From Pseudomonadota bacterium (GTDB taxonomy: Bacteria > Pseudomonadota > Alphaproteobacteria > Rhizobiales > Devosiaceae): DNA of 14,977 bases. The stretch lies in contig JAEYXQ010000077.1 in the NCBI GenBank assembly GCA_023431205.1, positions 1 to 14,977 of the forward strand. The letters run 5' to 3'. How positions within the stretch are numbered: position 1 is the first letter of the stretch; each line of letters starts with the position of its first letter. The position numbers and the translations under genes were made by a program. Shown in pieces: positions 5,805-12,731 of the stretch. A model generated the notes under the pieces. That model saw only the letters and a program-made list of their open reading frames with translations. It did no database searches and was not told the origin of the DNA.

Positions 5805-6623
5805 CTAGAAGGTGAACACTTCCCGCCGCAGCAGGTGCCAGCTGTCCTCGTTGACGGTGGCGAGCAGCCCCCCACCGGTATGGTGAGGCTTGTACTCGCT
5901 GCCGTCCATGCGCCGGACGAAGCCACCGGCCTCCTGCGTCATGAGCGCACCGGCGAGATGGTCCCAGGGCATCAGCTTGTTGTAGCTGACGAACTGGCCA
6001 TGGCCGGACACAAAGGTCCGGTACTCATGCCCGGCACAGCGGTAGTTGGACAGAAGCCGCAGCTTGTCGGTGTTGGCAAGGATCTGCGGGCGCTTGTCGG
6101 AAGGCATGTAGGCAACGGAGGCCATGCCGACCATCTGCTCCAGCGGCAGCGGGTCGGATACCTGCAGCCGCACGGTCTCCCCGTCTGGCCGGCGCAGCCA
6201 GGCACCACTGCCCTTCTCGGCGATGAACCAGTCGTCGCCCATCGGGTCGTAGATGATGCCGGCGATAGTCTCACCGCCCTTTACGAGCGCGGCCATGGTG
6301 GCGAACAGCGGCAGGCCGGCCGCGTAGTTGGCGGTGCCATCGATCGGATCGACGACCACGGCCAGGTCGGCCTCGGCCAGCCTGGGCAACAGCGCGGGGT
6401 CCGCCGCCACCGACTCCTCACCGACAAACAGCGCCTCGGGCAAGGCGACCTGCACGCGCTCGCGGATCACCTGCTCGGTAGAGATGTCGGCCTCGGTGAC
6501 CAGGTCGATGGCTTCGCTCTTGGTCTTGACCATGGCGTCATCGAGCCGACGGAAGCGCGGCAAGGCTTCGGCCCGGGCAGCATCGCGAAGGATGTGGGCG
6601 AGCGAGAGGATGTCGAGGCTCAA
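5805..6623 (-). CDS. Inositol monophosphatase family protein
   Basis: 272-residue Mg2+-dependent phosphatase of the IMPase/FBPase/CysQ superfamily. Metal and phosphate motifs are all seen: LVTEADISTE (Asp46), GEES (Glu69-Glu70), DPIDGTANY (Asp92, Asp95) and MPWDHLAGAL (Trp220-Asp221). Candidates for substrate are myo-inositol-1-phosphate, 3'-phosphoadenosine phosphate or histidinol phosphate; the motifs do not settle this, so no symbol is given. The start is TTG 6623, which overlaps the ttcA stop (TTGA) with CGGAG about 9 bases upstream; the next ATG (residue 31) would remove the first helix. Translation is therefore coupled to ttcA. No terminator is apparent in the 38 bases or so before the arsR promoter. 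Cytoplasmic. Confidence 0.92.
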   Translation of the reverse strand: MSLDILSLAHILRDAARAEALPRFRRLDDAMVKTKSEAIDLVTEADISTEQVIRERVQVALPEALFVGEESVAADPALLPRLAEADLAVVVDPIDGTANYAAGLPLFATMAALVKGGETIAGIIYDPMGDDWFIAEKGSGAWLRRPDGETVRLQVSDPLPLEQMVGMASVAYMPSDKRPQILANTDKLRLLSNYRCAGHEYRTFVSGHGQFVSYNKLMPWDHLAGALMTQEAGGFVRRMDGSEYKPHHTGGGLLATVNEDSWHLLRREVFTF

Positions 6624-7486
6624 GTCGTGGTTCTCCGATCAGACAGCGCGGCGAAATCGAACAGGCGCGGATCGAGCATGTGGCTCGGGTTGATGTTGCC
6701 GAGGGCGCGGATCATCACGTCCTTGCGGCCGGGCATGCGCCGCTCGATGTCGGTCAGCATCGCCTTCATGGCGTTACGCTCGAGCCCGTCCTGCGATCCG
6801 CAAAGATCACACGGGATAATCGGAAACTGCATGGCGTCGGCGAAGCGGGCGAGATCTTCCTCGGCGCAGTAGATCAGCGGGCGCATCACCTCGACATCCC
6901 CATCGTCGTTGAGCAGGCGCGGCGGCATGGCGGCGAGCTTGCCACCATGGAAAAGGTTCATGAAGAACGTCTCGAGGCTGTCGTCGCGATGGTGCCCGAG
7001 CACCAGTGCCGAACACCCCTCCTCGCGCGCGATCCGGTAGAGGTTGCCGCGGCGCAGGCGGGAGCAGAGCGAGCAGTAGGTGGCGCCCTGCGGCAGCTTG
7101 TCGGTAACGATGGAATAGGTGTCCTGGTACTCGATGCGGTGCTCGACACCGATGCGGGTCAGGTACTCGGGGAGGATGTGCTTGGGAAAGTTCGGCTGCC
7201 CCTGGTCGAGATTGCAGGCAAGCAGGTCCACCGGCAGCAAGCCGCGCCACTTGAGGTCGAGCAACAGTGCCAGAAGGCCGTAGCTGTCCTTGCCACCTGA
7301 CAACGCCACCAGCCAGCGCTCGCCAGGACGCACCATGCCGAATTTGTCGAGCGCCTCCCGCGTGTTGCGGATCAGGCGCTTGCGCAGCTTGTTGAATTCG
7401 ACCGAGCGCGGCGCGCCGGCGAAGATCGGGTGCGCGCCGGCATCGACGTCCTCGGCGGCCGGCGTGGCGTCCATGACCTCGCTCAT
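6620..7486 (-). CDS. ttcA: tRNA 2-thiocytidine synthetase TtcA
   Basis: 288-residue PP-loop ATPase that thiolates cytidine 32 of certain tRNAs. Seen: PP-loop LSGGKDS (62-68), the first CxxC in YCSLCSRLRRG (Cys138, Cys141), GHHRDDSLETFFMN (164-177) and the second CxxC in IPCDLCGSQ (Cys226, Cys229). TtcA uses ATP to activate the base and a [4Fe-4S] cluster, held by Cys residues of these motifs, to pass sulfur. The first 25 residues are low-complexity and acidic. Start ATG 7486 has GGGAG about 7 bases upstream; a second ATG four codons in is possible. It is divergent from sbmA and shares a 4-base TTGA overlap with the IMPase gene. A dependence on iron-sulfur assembly links it loosely with the bolA/grxD genes at the window start. 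Confidence 0.96.
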   Translation of the reverse strand: MSEVMDATPAAEDVDAGAHPIFAGAPRSVEFNKLRKRLIRNTREALDKFGMVRPGERWLVALSGGKDSYGLLALLLDLKWRGLLPVDLLACNLDQGQPNFPKHILPEYLTRIGVEHRIEYQDTYSIVTDKLPQGATYCSLCSRLRRGNLYRIAREEGCSALVLGHHRDDSLETFFMNLFHGGKLAAMPPRLLNDDGDVEVMRPLIYCAEEDLARFADAMQFPIIPCDLCGSQDGLERNAMKAMLTDIERRMPGRKDVMIRALGNINPSHMLDPRLFDFAALSDRRTTT

Positions 7487-7561
7487 GGCGAACTCCCGTT
7501 TGGTGGAACGGCTTGTCTGTAACGCCCGAGCCGTCTCAGGGAAAGGCGCGAGGCACCTTAC

Positions 7562-7591
7562 CGAAACTTAATTTCGCTTCCTTGCGGAAGC
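7562..7591. repeat. Two adjacent inverted repeats between ttcA and sbmA
   Basis: CGAAA-CTTAA-TTTCG (7562-7576) is directly followed, sharing one base, by GCTTCC-TTGC-GGAAGC (7576-7591). The second covers the predicted -35 of sbmA (TTGCGG at 7582-7587). Neither has a T-run. They could be operator sites in the divergent control region, or small mRNA hairpins. Short arms of 5-6 bases can occur by chance. Confidence 0.35.
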
Positions 7592-7610
7592 CGGATTGTG
7601 ACGGCTAGAT
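7582..7610 (+). promoter_or_regulatory. Putative sbmA promoter
   Basis: TTGCGG (7582-7587), a 17-base spacer and CTAGAT (7605-7610) make a plausible promoter. The -10 overlaps the ATG at 7609, so a transcript from here would begin near 7617 and could not use that ATG. It would have a 25-base leader ending at GTG 7642 with GGAG at 7631-7634. Inference by eye. Confidence 0.45.
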
Positions 7611-7641
7611 GAAGGCCTCCCCGGCACCCTGGAGTCTCCCG

Positions 7642-9051
7642 GTGTTTCGATCATTCTTTCCCGTTCCCAAGCTCTTTTTCTCTTCGGCAGCAATCTGGTT
7701 GCTGGCTTCGGTGCTGCTCTGGTTCGCCATTGGCGAGCCGGTCCGCTCGGTGATCAGCATCGACCGCTTCACACATCCTGCTGTGAGCGCCGAAATCCAG
7801 GATCAGCCGACCACCGCGGAAGAGCCCGCGGTCGCGGACCCTGCGGCAGGAGCGGCGCAGACAAATCCCAATGCGCCCGCGGAAACCGAGAGCGATGCGC
7901 CACCAGCAACGGAAGCTGAGGCGGCACCGAACCCGACCGCAGCAGCAGCGGCCGGCGCGGAGCTCAACTTCCTTACTGCAGAGCGGGTCTGGCTCTACCA
8001 GTACGTGCTGATGGTAGCGCTGGTGTTCTGCGTCTTCTGGTACTTCTACAAGCGCAACGAATGGTACTGGTGGTCGGTGGTCTCCTCCACCGTGATCCTG
8101 CTGGTGATCTATTTTCAGGTGCAGGTGCAGGCCTTCGTCAACGAGTGGTCGGGCTCGTTCTTCAACGTCATCCAGCTGGCGTTGACCCAGCCGGGGTCGG
8201 TGACGCCGGACCAGCTCTACGGGCTGACCTGGACCATTGTGCTGGTGACCATCCCCAATGTTCTTGTGGCGGTCGCCCTTGCCTTCTTCACGTCGCACTA
8301 TGTGTTCCGTTGGCGCAAGGCGATGAACTTCTACTACATGGAGTACTGGCCACAGATCCGCGCCGTCGAAGGCGCGGCCCAGCGCGTTCAGGAAGACACC
8401 ATGCGCTTTGCCTCGATCATGGAAGATCTCGGCACAGCGTTCTTCGACTCGCTGATTACCCTCGTCGTGTTCCTGCCGCTGCTGTGGAACCTGTCGGCCA
8501 ACATCAGCGAACTGCCGATCTTCGGCGCCACCCCGGGTGGCCTGGTGTGGGTGGCCCTGGTGGGCGCCGCCGCCGGTACGGCGCTGCTGGCGGTGGTGGG
8601 TATCCGGCTGCCGGGCCTGAACTTCGCCAACCAGCGCGTGGAAGCGGCGTACCGCAAGGAGCTGGTGCTGGGCGAGGACTATGAGGACCGGGCACAGCCC
8701 CCGACCATCCGCGAGCTGTTTGCCGGTGTGCAGAAGAACTACTTCCGCCTCTATTTCCACTACACCTACTTCAACCTCGCCCGGTACGGCTACACCAACA
8801 TGGTTGGCTATGTGCCGCTCCTTGTGATGGCGCCGTCGATTCTGGCCGGCACCCTGACCATGGGCCTCTACCAGCAGATCCAGATCGCCTTCGGGCAGGT
8901 GTTCGGCTCGTTCCAGTTCTTTGCACGGGCCTGGACGGTGATCGTTGAACTCCAGTCCGTGGTGATGCGTCTTCGGAAGTTCGAGAGCTACATCCCCAAG
9001 GACCAGGAGCCGATCAAGGCAAGCGTCAGCGACGCGGCCCCGGCGACCTGA
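7642..9051 (+). CDS. sbmA: SbmA/BacA-family peptide antibiotic transporter
   Basis: 469-residue inner-membrane transporter, longer than E. coli SbmA (406) and Sinorhizobium BacA (about 420). Family core seen: VFRSFFPVPKLFF at the N-terminus, TSHYVFRWRKAMNFYYMEYWPQIR, EGAAQRVQEDTMRFASIMEDLG, VVGIRLPGLNFANQRVEAAYRKELVLGED and KNYFRLYFHYTYFNLARYGY. It imports peptides such as microcins, bleomycin and proline-rich antimicrobials with the proton gradient, and in rhizobia is needed for symbiosis and very-long-chain lipid A. The start GTG 7642 aligns with the MF.SFFP start of the family and has GGAG 7 bases upstream; ATG 7609 has no ribosome site and lies in the predicted -10. Between the first two membrane helices there is an Ala/Pro/Glu/Thr-rich segment of roughly 55-60 residues (about 7786-7962), absent in E. 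coli. Confidence 0.93.
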   Translation: MFRSFFPVPKLFFSSAAIWLLASVLLWFAIGEPVRSVISIDRFTHPAVSAEIQDQPTTAEEPAVADPAAGAAQTNPNAPAETESDAPPATEAEAAPNPTAAAAAGAELNFLTAERVWLYQYVLMVALVFCVFWYFYKRNEWYWWSVVSSTVILLVIYFQVQVQAFVNEWSGSFFNVIQLALTQPGSVTPDQLYGLTWTIVLVTIPNVLVAVALAFFTSHYVFRWRKAMNFYYMEYWPQIRAVEGAAQRVQEDTMRFASIMEDLGTAFFDSLITLVVFLPLLWNLSANISELPIFGATPGGLVWVALVGAAAGTALLAVVGIRLPGLNFANQRVEAAYRKELVLGEDYEDRAQPPTIRELFAGVQKNYFRLYFHYTYFNLARYGYTNMVGYVPLLVMAPSILAGTLTMGLYQQIQIAFGQVFGSFQFFARAWTVIVELQSVVMRLRKFESYIPKDQEPIKASVSDAAPAT

Positions 9052-9059
9052 GTACGGCA

Positions 9060-9080
9060 GGGGCCGGGTTTGCCGGCCCC
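9060..9080 (+). terminator. Hairpin after sbmA
   Basis: GGGGCCGG (9060-9067) and CCGGCCCC (9073-9080) pair perfectly around GTTTG, 8 bases after the sbmA stop. It is very GC-rich but lacks a following T-run, so it may act with the second hairpin at 9105-9132 or block exonucleases. Confidence 0.5.
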
Positions 9081-9104
9081 TCCGCATGTCCGATGCAGAC
9101 AAAG

Positions 9105-9132
9105 AAAGGGCCGCTCTCTCGAGCGGCCCTTT
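9105..9132. terminator. Bidirectional terminator between sbmA and rpsD
   Basis: AAAGGGCCGCTC (9105-9116) and GAGCGGCCCTTT (9121-9132) form a perfect 12-base stem with a TCTC loop. Read on the minus strand it ends CCCTTTCTTTGTC, giving a U-rich tail 20 bases after the rpsD stop. Read on the plus strand it follows sbmA and ends CCCTTTCC. It suits rpsD best and probably serves both convergent genes. Confidence 0.85.
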
Positions 9133-9152
9133 CCGTATCGATGCTACTGCGC

Positions 9153-9770
9153 TTAGCGCGAGTAGAATTCGACGACCAGGTTCGGTTCCATCTGCACCGG
9201 ATACGGCACGTCCGACAGGGCAGGAACGCGGGTATAGGTGGCGGTCATCTTGTTGTGGTCGACTTCGATGTAGTCCGGCACGTCACGCTCGGCCAGCTGG
9301 ACGGCCTCGAGCAGAACGGTGAGCTGCTTGGAGCGCTCGCGGACTTCGATCTTGTCGCCAATCTTGACCTGGTAGGACGGGATGTTGACGCGCTTGCCGT
9401 TGACCAGGATGTGGCCGTGGGACACGAACTGGCGGGCGGCGAACGGGGTCGCGACGAACTTGGCGCGATACACGATCGCGTCCAGGCGCGACTCGAGCAG
9501 GCCGATCAGGTTCTCGCCGGTGTCGCCCTTGCGGCGGTTGGCTTCGTCATAGAGCTTGCGGAAGCTCTTCTCGGTGATGGAGGCGTAGTAGCCCTTCAGC
9601 TTCTGCTTGGCGCGCAGCTGCAGACCGTAGTCCGAGAGCTTGCCCTTGCGGCGCTGACCATGCTGGCCCGGGCCATAGGCACGAGCGTTGAGCGGGGACT
9701 TCGGGCGGCCCCAGATGTTTTCGCCAAGACGGCGGTCAATCTTGTACTTGGCAGAAATGCGCTTCGACAT
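9153..9770 (-). CDS. rpsD: 30S ribosomal protein S4
   Basis: 205-residue primary 16S rRNA-binding protein, which starts assembly of the 30S 5' domain. Seen: MSKRISAKYKIDRRLGENIWGRPKSPL at the N-terminus in the alphaproteobacterial style, YGPGQHGQRRKGKLSDYG, the S4 RNA-binding domain from about residue 94 (LESRLDAIVYRAKF, ARQFVSHGHILVNGKRVNIPSYQVKIGD) and the closing VPYPVQMEPNLVVEFYSR. The N-terminal zinc-type Cys residues of some S4 proteins are absent. Start ATG 9770 has AAGGA about 8 bases upstream. It stands alone, outside any ribosomal operon, as is usual in Rhizobiales. It has its own promoter at 9899-9925, a leader of about 120 bases and a strong terminator at 9105-9132. Confidence 0.99.
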   Translation of the reverse strand: MSKRISAKYKIDRRLGENIWGRPKSPLNARAYGPGQHGQRRKGKLSDYGLQLRAKQKLKGYYASITEKSFRKLYDEANRRKGDTGENLIGLLESRLDAIVYRAKFVATPFAARQFVSHGHILVNGKRVNIPSYQVKIGDKIEVRERSKQLTVLLEAVQLAERDVPDYIEVDHNKMTATYTRVPALSDVPYPVQMEPNLVVEFYSR

Positions 9771-9895
9771 CGCGTATCCTTCGTATCGAATGAATGGATC
9801 GCGCCCTCCTCTGCCCTCCTTGCGAAGGGCCGACAGACTCCCAAAGAGAATCCCGGGTGCGCCTAAAGGGCCCGCTGGGCCGGAATAGGTGGGCG
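9771..9895 (-). promoter_or_regulatory. rpsD 5' leader, possibly structured
   Basis: About 120 bases lie between the predicted rpsD transcript start and its ATG and contain no gene. On the minus strand GGCCC-AGC-GGGCC (9881-9869) forms a hairpin, which can be enclosed by GCGCC/GGCGC (9896-9892 with 9863-9859), and GCCCTTCGCAAGGAGGGC (9836-9819) can fold further down. S4 represses its own synthesis through leader RNA in E. coli and in Bacillus, but I recognise neither known leader here. A regulatory role is inference. Confidence 0.35.
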
Positions 9896-9898
9896 CGT

Positions 9899-9925
9899 CT
9901 TATAGGCGGGGCGGCGAGGAGTCAA
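9899..9925 (-). promoter_or_regulatory. Putative rpsD promoter
   Basis: On the minus strand TTGACT (9925-9920), a 15-base GC-rich spacer and TATAAG (9904-9899) form a near-consensus promoter; reading the -35 as CTTGAC gives 16 bases. The boxes are strong, as expected for a ribosomal protein gene. The -35 lies 17 bases after the stop of the upstream MFS gene. Confidence 0.65.
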
Positions 9926-9941
9926 GCAAAGCAACCGAACG

Positions 9942-11174
9942 TCAGGCCATCCGCTTGTCGAGCGTCCGCTGCTCGCGCAGCTGGGGGAAGATCTGGCTCC
10001 AGATTACCGCCACGGCAATCGCCCCGAACCCTCCGATCACCACCGCCGGCACGGGGCCGATGAAGTGCGCGACCGTCCCGGCCCGGAACTCGCCCAGTTC
10101 GTTCGAGGCGCCGATGAAGACCGAGTTCACCGCGTTGACGCGGCCGCGGACTTCCTCCGGCGTCCACAACTGCATGATGGTTTCGCGGATGGTGACGCTC
10201 ACCATGTCGGAGGCGCCGACCAGTGCCAGTGCCGGCACCGAGACCCAAACGGTTGTCGAGAAGCCGAACAGGGCGGTGAAGGCCCCGAACAGGCCCACGA
10301 ACAGGAACAGCAGCTTGCCGGCGTGATCCCGAATGGGGAACCGGGTGAGGAACAACGCCATAGCGATTGCGCCGACGCCCGGTGCCGCGCGCAAGAGTCC
10401 AAGTTCCTGAGGTCCCGCGTGGAGAATGTCCTTGGCATAGACCGGCAGCAGCGCCACTGCGCCGCCCATCAGCACCGCGAACATGTCGAGCGAAATGGCG
10501 CCCAACACGACCTTGTTGGAGAGGATATAGCGAAAACCGCCGAAGATGGTTTCAAGGCTGGTAGCCTGCCCTCCCCGCGGCTGGTGCGGCTTGGGGATCA
10601 GCAATACGGCGACCACGGCGCAGGCCAGCAGGGTGGCGCTGGTGCCGAATGCGACGACGGGCGCGATGCCGTAGAGAAGTCCTCCGGCGGCTGGACCGAG
10701 AATGGCGGCCATCTGCCATGCGGTGGCGTTGGTGGTGATGGCGTTCGACAGAGCTTCCGGGGGAACCAGGTTGGGCGCCAGTGACTGCGCTGCCGGGCCC
10801 CAGAACGCCCGAGCCGTGCCGAGCACCACCAGAATGCCGAAGATCGGCCAGACCTCATGGGCCTGGGCGTTGACGAAGACCAGGAAACCCATCGCGCAGA
10901 CAAGTTCCACCGTCAGGCAGATGGCCATGATCCCGCGGCGGTTGAAGCGGTCGGCGGTGAGGCCGGTGACCAGGATCAGCAGCAGCGAGGGCAGGAACAG
11001 GCTGAGCCCGACCAAGCCCAGGAGGAATACGTTGCCGGTGACATCGTAGATCTGCCACGCAACTGAGACCGACATGATCTGCACGGCGAAGCTGACCAGC
11101 AGGGTGGTGAGCCAGAAGAAGCGGAAGCCGCGGTAGGTCAGCGCAATGCGCGCCGGTTCGGTGGGAGCTTGCAT
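9942..11174 (-). CDS. MFS exporter, MFS_3 (EntS-like) family
   Basis: 410-residue inner-membrane protein with about 12 helices. Features of the MFS_3/DHA3 group: short cytosolic start before YRGFRFFWLTTLLVSFAVQIMSVSVAWQIYDVTG, motif A VTGLTADRFNRRGIM, TRAFWGPAAQSLAPNLVPPEALSNAI and TPEEVRGRVNAVNSVFIGASNELGEF. Relatives include the enterobactin exporter EntS and macrolide pumps; the substrate here is unknown. Start ATG 11174 (MQAPTEPARIALTYRGF) is preferred over GTG 11192, though neither has a good ribosome site. It follows trmJ by 59 bases in the same direction and could be read from the trmJ promoter. No intrinsic terminator is visible before the rpsD promoter 17 bases further on. It is the third MFS gene in the window and not closely similar to the other two. 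Confidence 0.92.
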   Translation of the reverse strand: MQAPTEPARIALTYRGFRFFWLTTLLVSFAVQIMSVSVAWQIYDVTGNVFLLGLVGLSLFLPSLLLILVTGLTADRFNRRGIMAICLTVELVCAMGFLVFVNAQAHEVWPIFGILVVLGTARAFWGPAAQSLAPNLVPPEALSNAITTNATAWQMAAILGPAAGGLLYGIAPVVAFGTSATLLACAVVAVLLIPKPHQPRGGQATSLETIFGGFRYILSNKVVLGAISLDMFAVLMGGAVALLPVYAKDILHAGPQELGLLRAAPGVGAIAMALFLTRFPIRDHAGKLLFLFVGLFGAFTALFGFSTTVWVSVPALALVGASDMVSVTIRETIMQLWTPEEVRGRVNAVNSVFIGASNELGEFRAGTVAHFIGPVPAVVIGGFGAIAVAVIWSQIFPQLREQRTLDKRMA

Positions 11175-11233
11175 GGTGGTGCGAGATTGCACGCCCGTAC
11201 CGCGGCGTCAAAGCCGCAGACGCGCGAAACCGT

Positions 11234-12028
11234 CTATTCCTCGGCCTTCTTCATCCGGTTCGGGTTCGGCCGCTCATGGCGACGATCGATGGAGGAAATG
11301 ACGCCGCGCAGCGTCCGGATTTCCTGCGAGGTGAAGTTGCCGCGCGTCAGCGCTGTCCGCAGGTTGTTCACCATGCTCGGTCGCTTGTCGGGCGTGGTGA
11401 AGAAGCCGGTCTGGTCGAGTACGCCTTCGAGGTGTTCGAACAGCCCGACGAGTTCGCCGCGCGGTGCCGCTTCCGCCAGGCCGCTGTCGAAGGGCAGTTG
11501 CCCACGGCCGGATTGCAGCCGCCACTCATAGGCGAGGATCAGCACCGCCTGGGCGATGTTGAGCGAGGCAAAGGCCGGCTCAACCGGCAGGGTGACGATG
11601 ATGTCGGCCAGCGCCACTTCCTCATTGAGCAGGCCCCACTTCTCGCGCCCGAACAGGAGACCCGCGCCTTTCCCCCCGCCAATATGCGTCGACAGGCGGC
11701 GCGCGGCCTCATCAGGGCCGATTACCTGCTTCTGCATGTCGCGCGAGCGGGCCGTGGTGGCATAGACGAGGCTGAGATCGGCGACGGCGTCTTCCAGCCG
11801 CTCGAACACACGGACCCGCTCGATGACGTGATCGGCCCGCGACGCCGCTGCAACCGCCTTTTCGTTCGGCCAACCATCCCGCGGCTTGACCAGCCGCAGG
11901 TCCCATAGTCCGAAATTGGCCATAGCCCGGGCCGCAGTGCCGATGTTTTCGCCAAGTTGCGGCTCAACAAGGATCACTGCGGGTGTCGGCAACAAGTCGA
12001 TGCGTTGCGAGGAGTCGGTTCCGGCCAT
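11234..12028 (-). CDS. trmJ: tRNA/rRNA methyltransferase, TrmJ type (SPOUT)
   Basis: 264-residue SPOUT-class methyltransferase. Three SpoU motifs are seen: NIGTAARAMANFG (28-40) with the catalytic Arg34, LFGREKWGLLNEEV (125-138) and LPVEPAFASLNIAQAV (147-162), which form the trefoil-knot S-adenosylmethionine site. The C-terminal region (LVGLFEHLEGVLDQTGFF to RTLRGVISSIDRR) matches the helical extension of TrmJ, which 2'-O-methylates position 32 of tRNA. TrmJ and TtcA, also encoded in this window, both modify position 32, but by different chemistry. Start ATG 12028 fits the length; the ribosome site is weak. A promoter candidate (12058-12086) is just upstream, giving a leader of about 23 bases. 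In some annotations this family is called TrmH or RNA methyltransferase. Confidence 0.93.
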   Translation of the reverse strand: MAGTDSSQRIDLLPTPAVILVEPQLGENIGTAARAMANFGLWDLRLVKPRDGWPNEKAVAAASRADHVIERVRVFERLEDAVADLSLVYATTARSRDMQKQVIGPDEAARRLSTHIGGGKGAGLLFGREKWGLLNEEVALADIIVTLPVEPAFASLNIAQAVLILAYEWRLQSGRGQLPFDSGLAEAAPRGELVGLFEHLEGVLDQTGFFTTPDKRPSMVNNLRTALTRGNFTSQEIRTLRGVISSIDRRHERPNPNRMKKAEE

Positions 12029-12057
12029 AGGTGCGCCACTCTGCTGGGGTCAGGCGC

Positions 12058-12086
12058 ACATAGCCGGTTGGAGGGCGCGATGTAAA
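12058..12086 (-). promoter_or_regulatory. Putative trmJ promoter
   Basis: Minus strand TTTACA (12086-12081), a 17-base spacer and CTATGT (12063-12058) give a good promoter match. The -35 abuts the stop codon of the upstream GNAT gene. The expected start near 12051 leaves a leader of about 23 bases. Inference by eye. Confidence 0.5.
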
Positions 12087-12683
12087 TCAGGCGACGCGCG
12101 GGCGAGGCCGCAGGTCCTGGACCTTGGTGGAACGCTGCCACTCGCGATCCAGGATGGCAAAATGCAGTTCTTCGTCCCACTCGCCCTGGAACAGGGCGTG
12201 CTCGCGATAATGGGCCTCGAGGCGCATGCCCATCTGCTGCATCAGCTTGATGGAGTGGTGGTTGCGGCCATCGCAGCGGCAGAACACCCGATGGATTCGG
12301 AAGTGGTCGAAGGCGAGGTCGAACACGGCGCTGATGGCTTCGCGGGCAAAACCCTGGCCGGAGAAGGCCGGGTTGATGCAGAAGCGGATTTCGCCCTGCC
12401 CGGCGGTCGCGTCACTCCACTGCAGGGAGATATGGCCGATCAGCTTCTTGTCGCCCTTGCGGACCATAGCCAGCGTGATGGTGTCGCCGGGCCGCTGCAG
12501 GCTGACGTGACTGCGCATCGTGTTCAGCGCGGCGGCGACTTCCGCTTCGTCCCGCGAGCGGCTGACGACATAGCGCTGCACGGATGGCAGAGTATGGTAG
12601 GCAGCCAGGTCGCTGAGGTCGCTGCGCTCGAACGGACGGAGGATCAAGCGCGTGGTCTGCAACGGCAGTGACAAGGACGGCAT
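12087..12683 (-). CDS. GNAT N-acetyltransferase, RimJ-like (copy 1)
   Basis: 198-residue acetyltransferase of the Acetyltransf_3/RimJ-RimL group. Seen: LQTTRLILRPFERSDLSDL near the start, GEIRFCINPAFSGQGFAREAISAVFDLAF (about 96-124) with the acetyl-CoA pyrophosphate loop SGQGFA, and HRVFCRCDGRNHHSIKLMQQMGMRLEAHYREHALFQGEWDEELHFAILDREW, the usual final third. Relatives acetylate N-termini of ribosomal proteins, or antibiotics and small amines; the target is unknown. Start ATG 12683 has GGGAG about 9 bases upstream. It lies 94 bases beyond a paralogue (12778-13371) with which it shares the MGMRLEAH..EH..F.G.WDEE..AIL.REW block, also similar at DNA level, so the two look like an old tandem duplication. 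Confidence 0.92.
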   Translation of the reverse strand: MPSLSLPLQTTRLILRPFERSDLSDLAAYHTLPSVQRYVVSRSRDEAEVAAALNTMRSHVSLQRPGDTITLAMVRKGDKKLIGHISLQWSDATAGQGEIRFCINPAFSGQGFAREAISAVFDLAFDHFRIHRVFCRCDGRNHHSIKLMQQMGMRLEAHYREHALFQGEWDEELHFAILDREWQRSTKVQDLRPRPRVA

Positions 12684-12702
12684 GGTGGCGGACTCCCGAC
12701 GA

Positions 12703-12731
12703 ATTTTGATTTTGTTGGCCCGCCCTCACAA
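12703..12731 (-). promoter_or_regulatory. Possible promoter of GNAT copy 1
   Basis: Minus strand TTGTGA (12731-12726), a 17-base spacer and CAAAAT (12708-12703). The leader would be short, about 13 bases, bringing the transcript start very near the GGGAG ribosome site. The -35 shares three bases with the palindrome at 12729-12740. Weak by-eye call. Confidence 0.35.

Noticed and set aside
5790..6872. 360-codon plus-strand frame opposite the IMPase gene
   Set aside because: The IMPase motifs on the minus strand are complete. This frame is a mirror product without domains or a ribosome site.
7651..9102. 483-codon minus-strand frame opposite sbmA
   Set aside because: It lies wholly antisense to a clear SbmA gene, has His/Arg/Gln-rich content and no family motif. 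A GC-rich third-position artefact.
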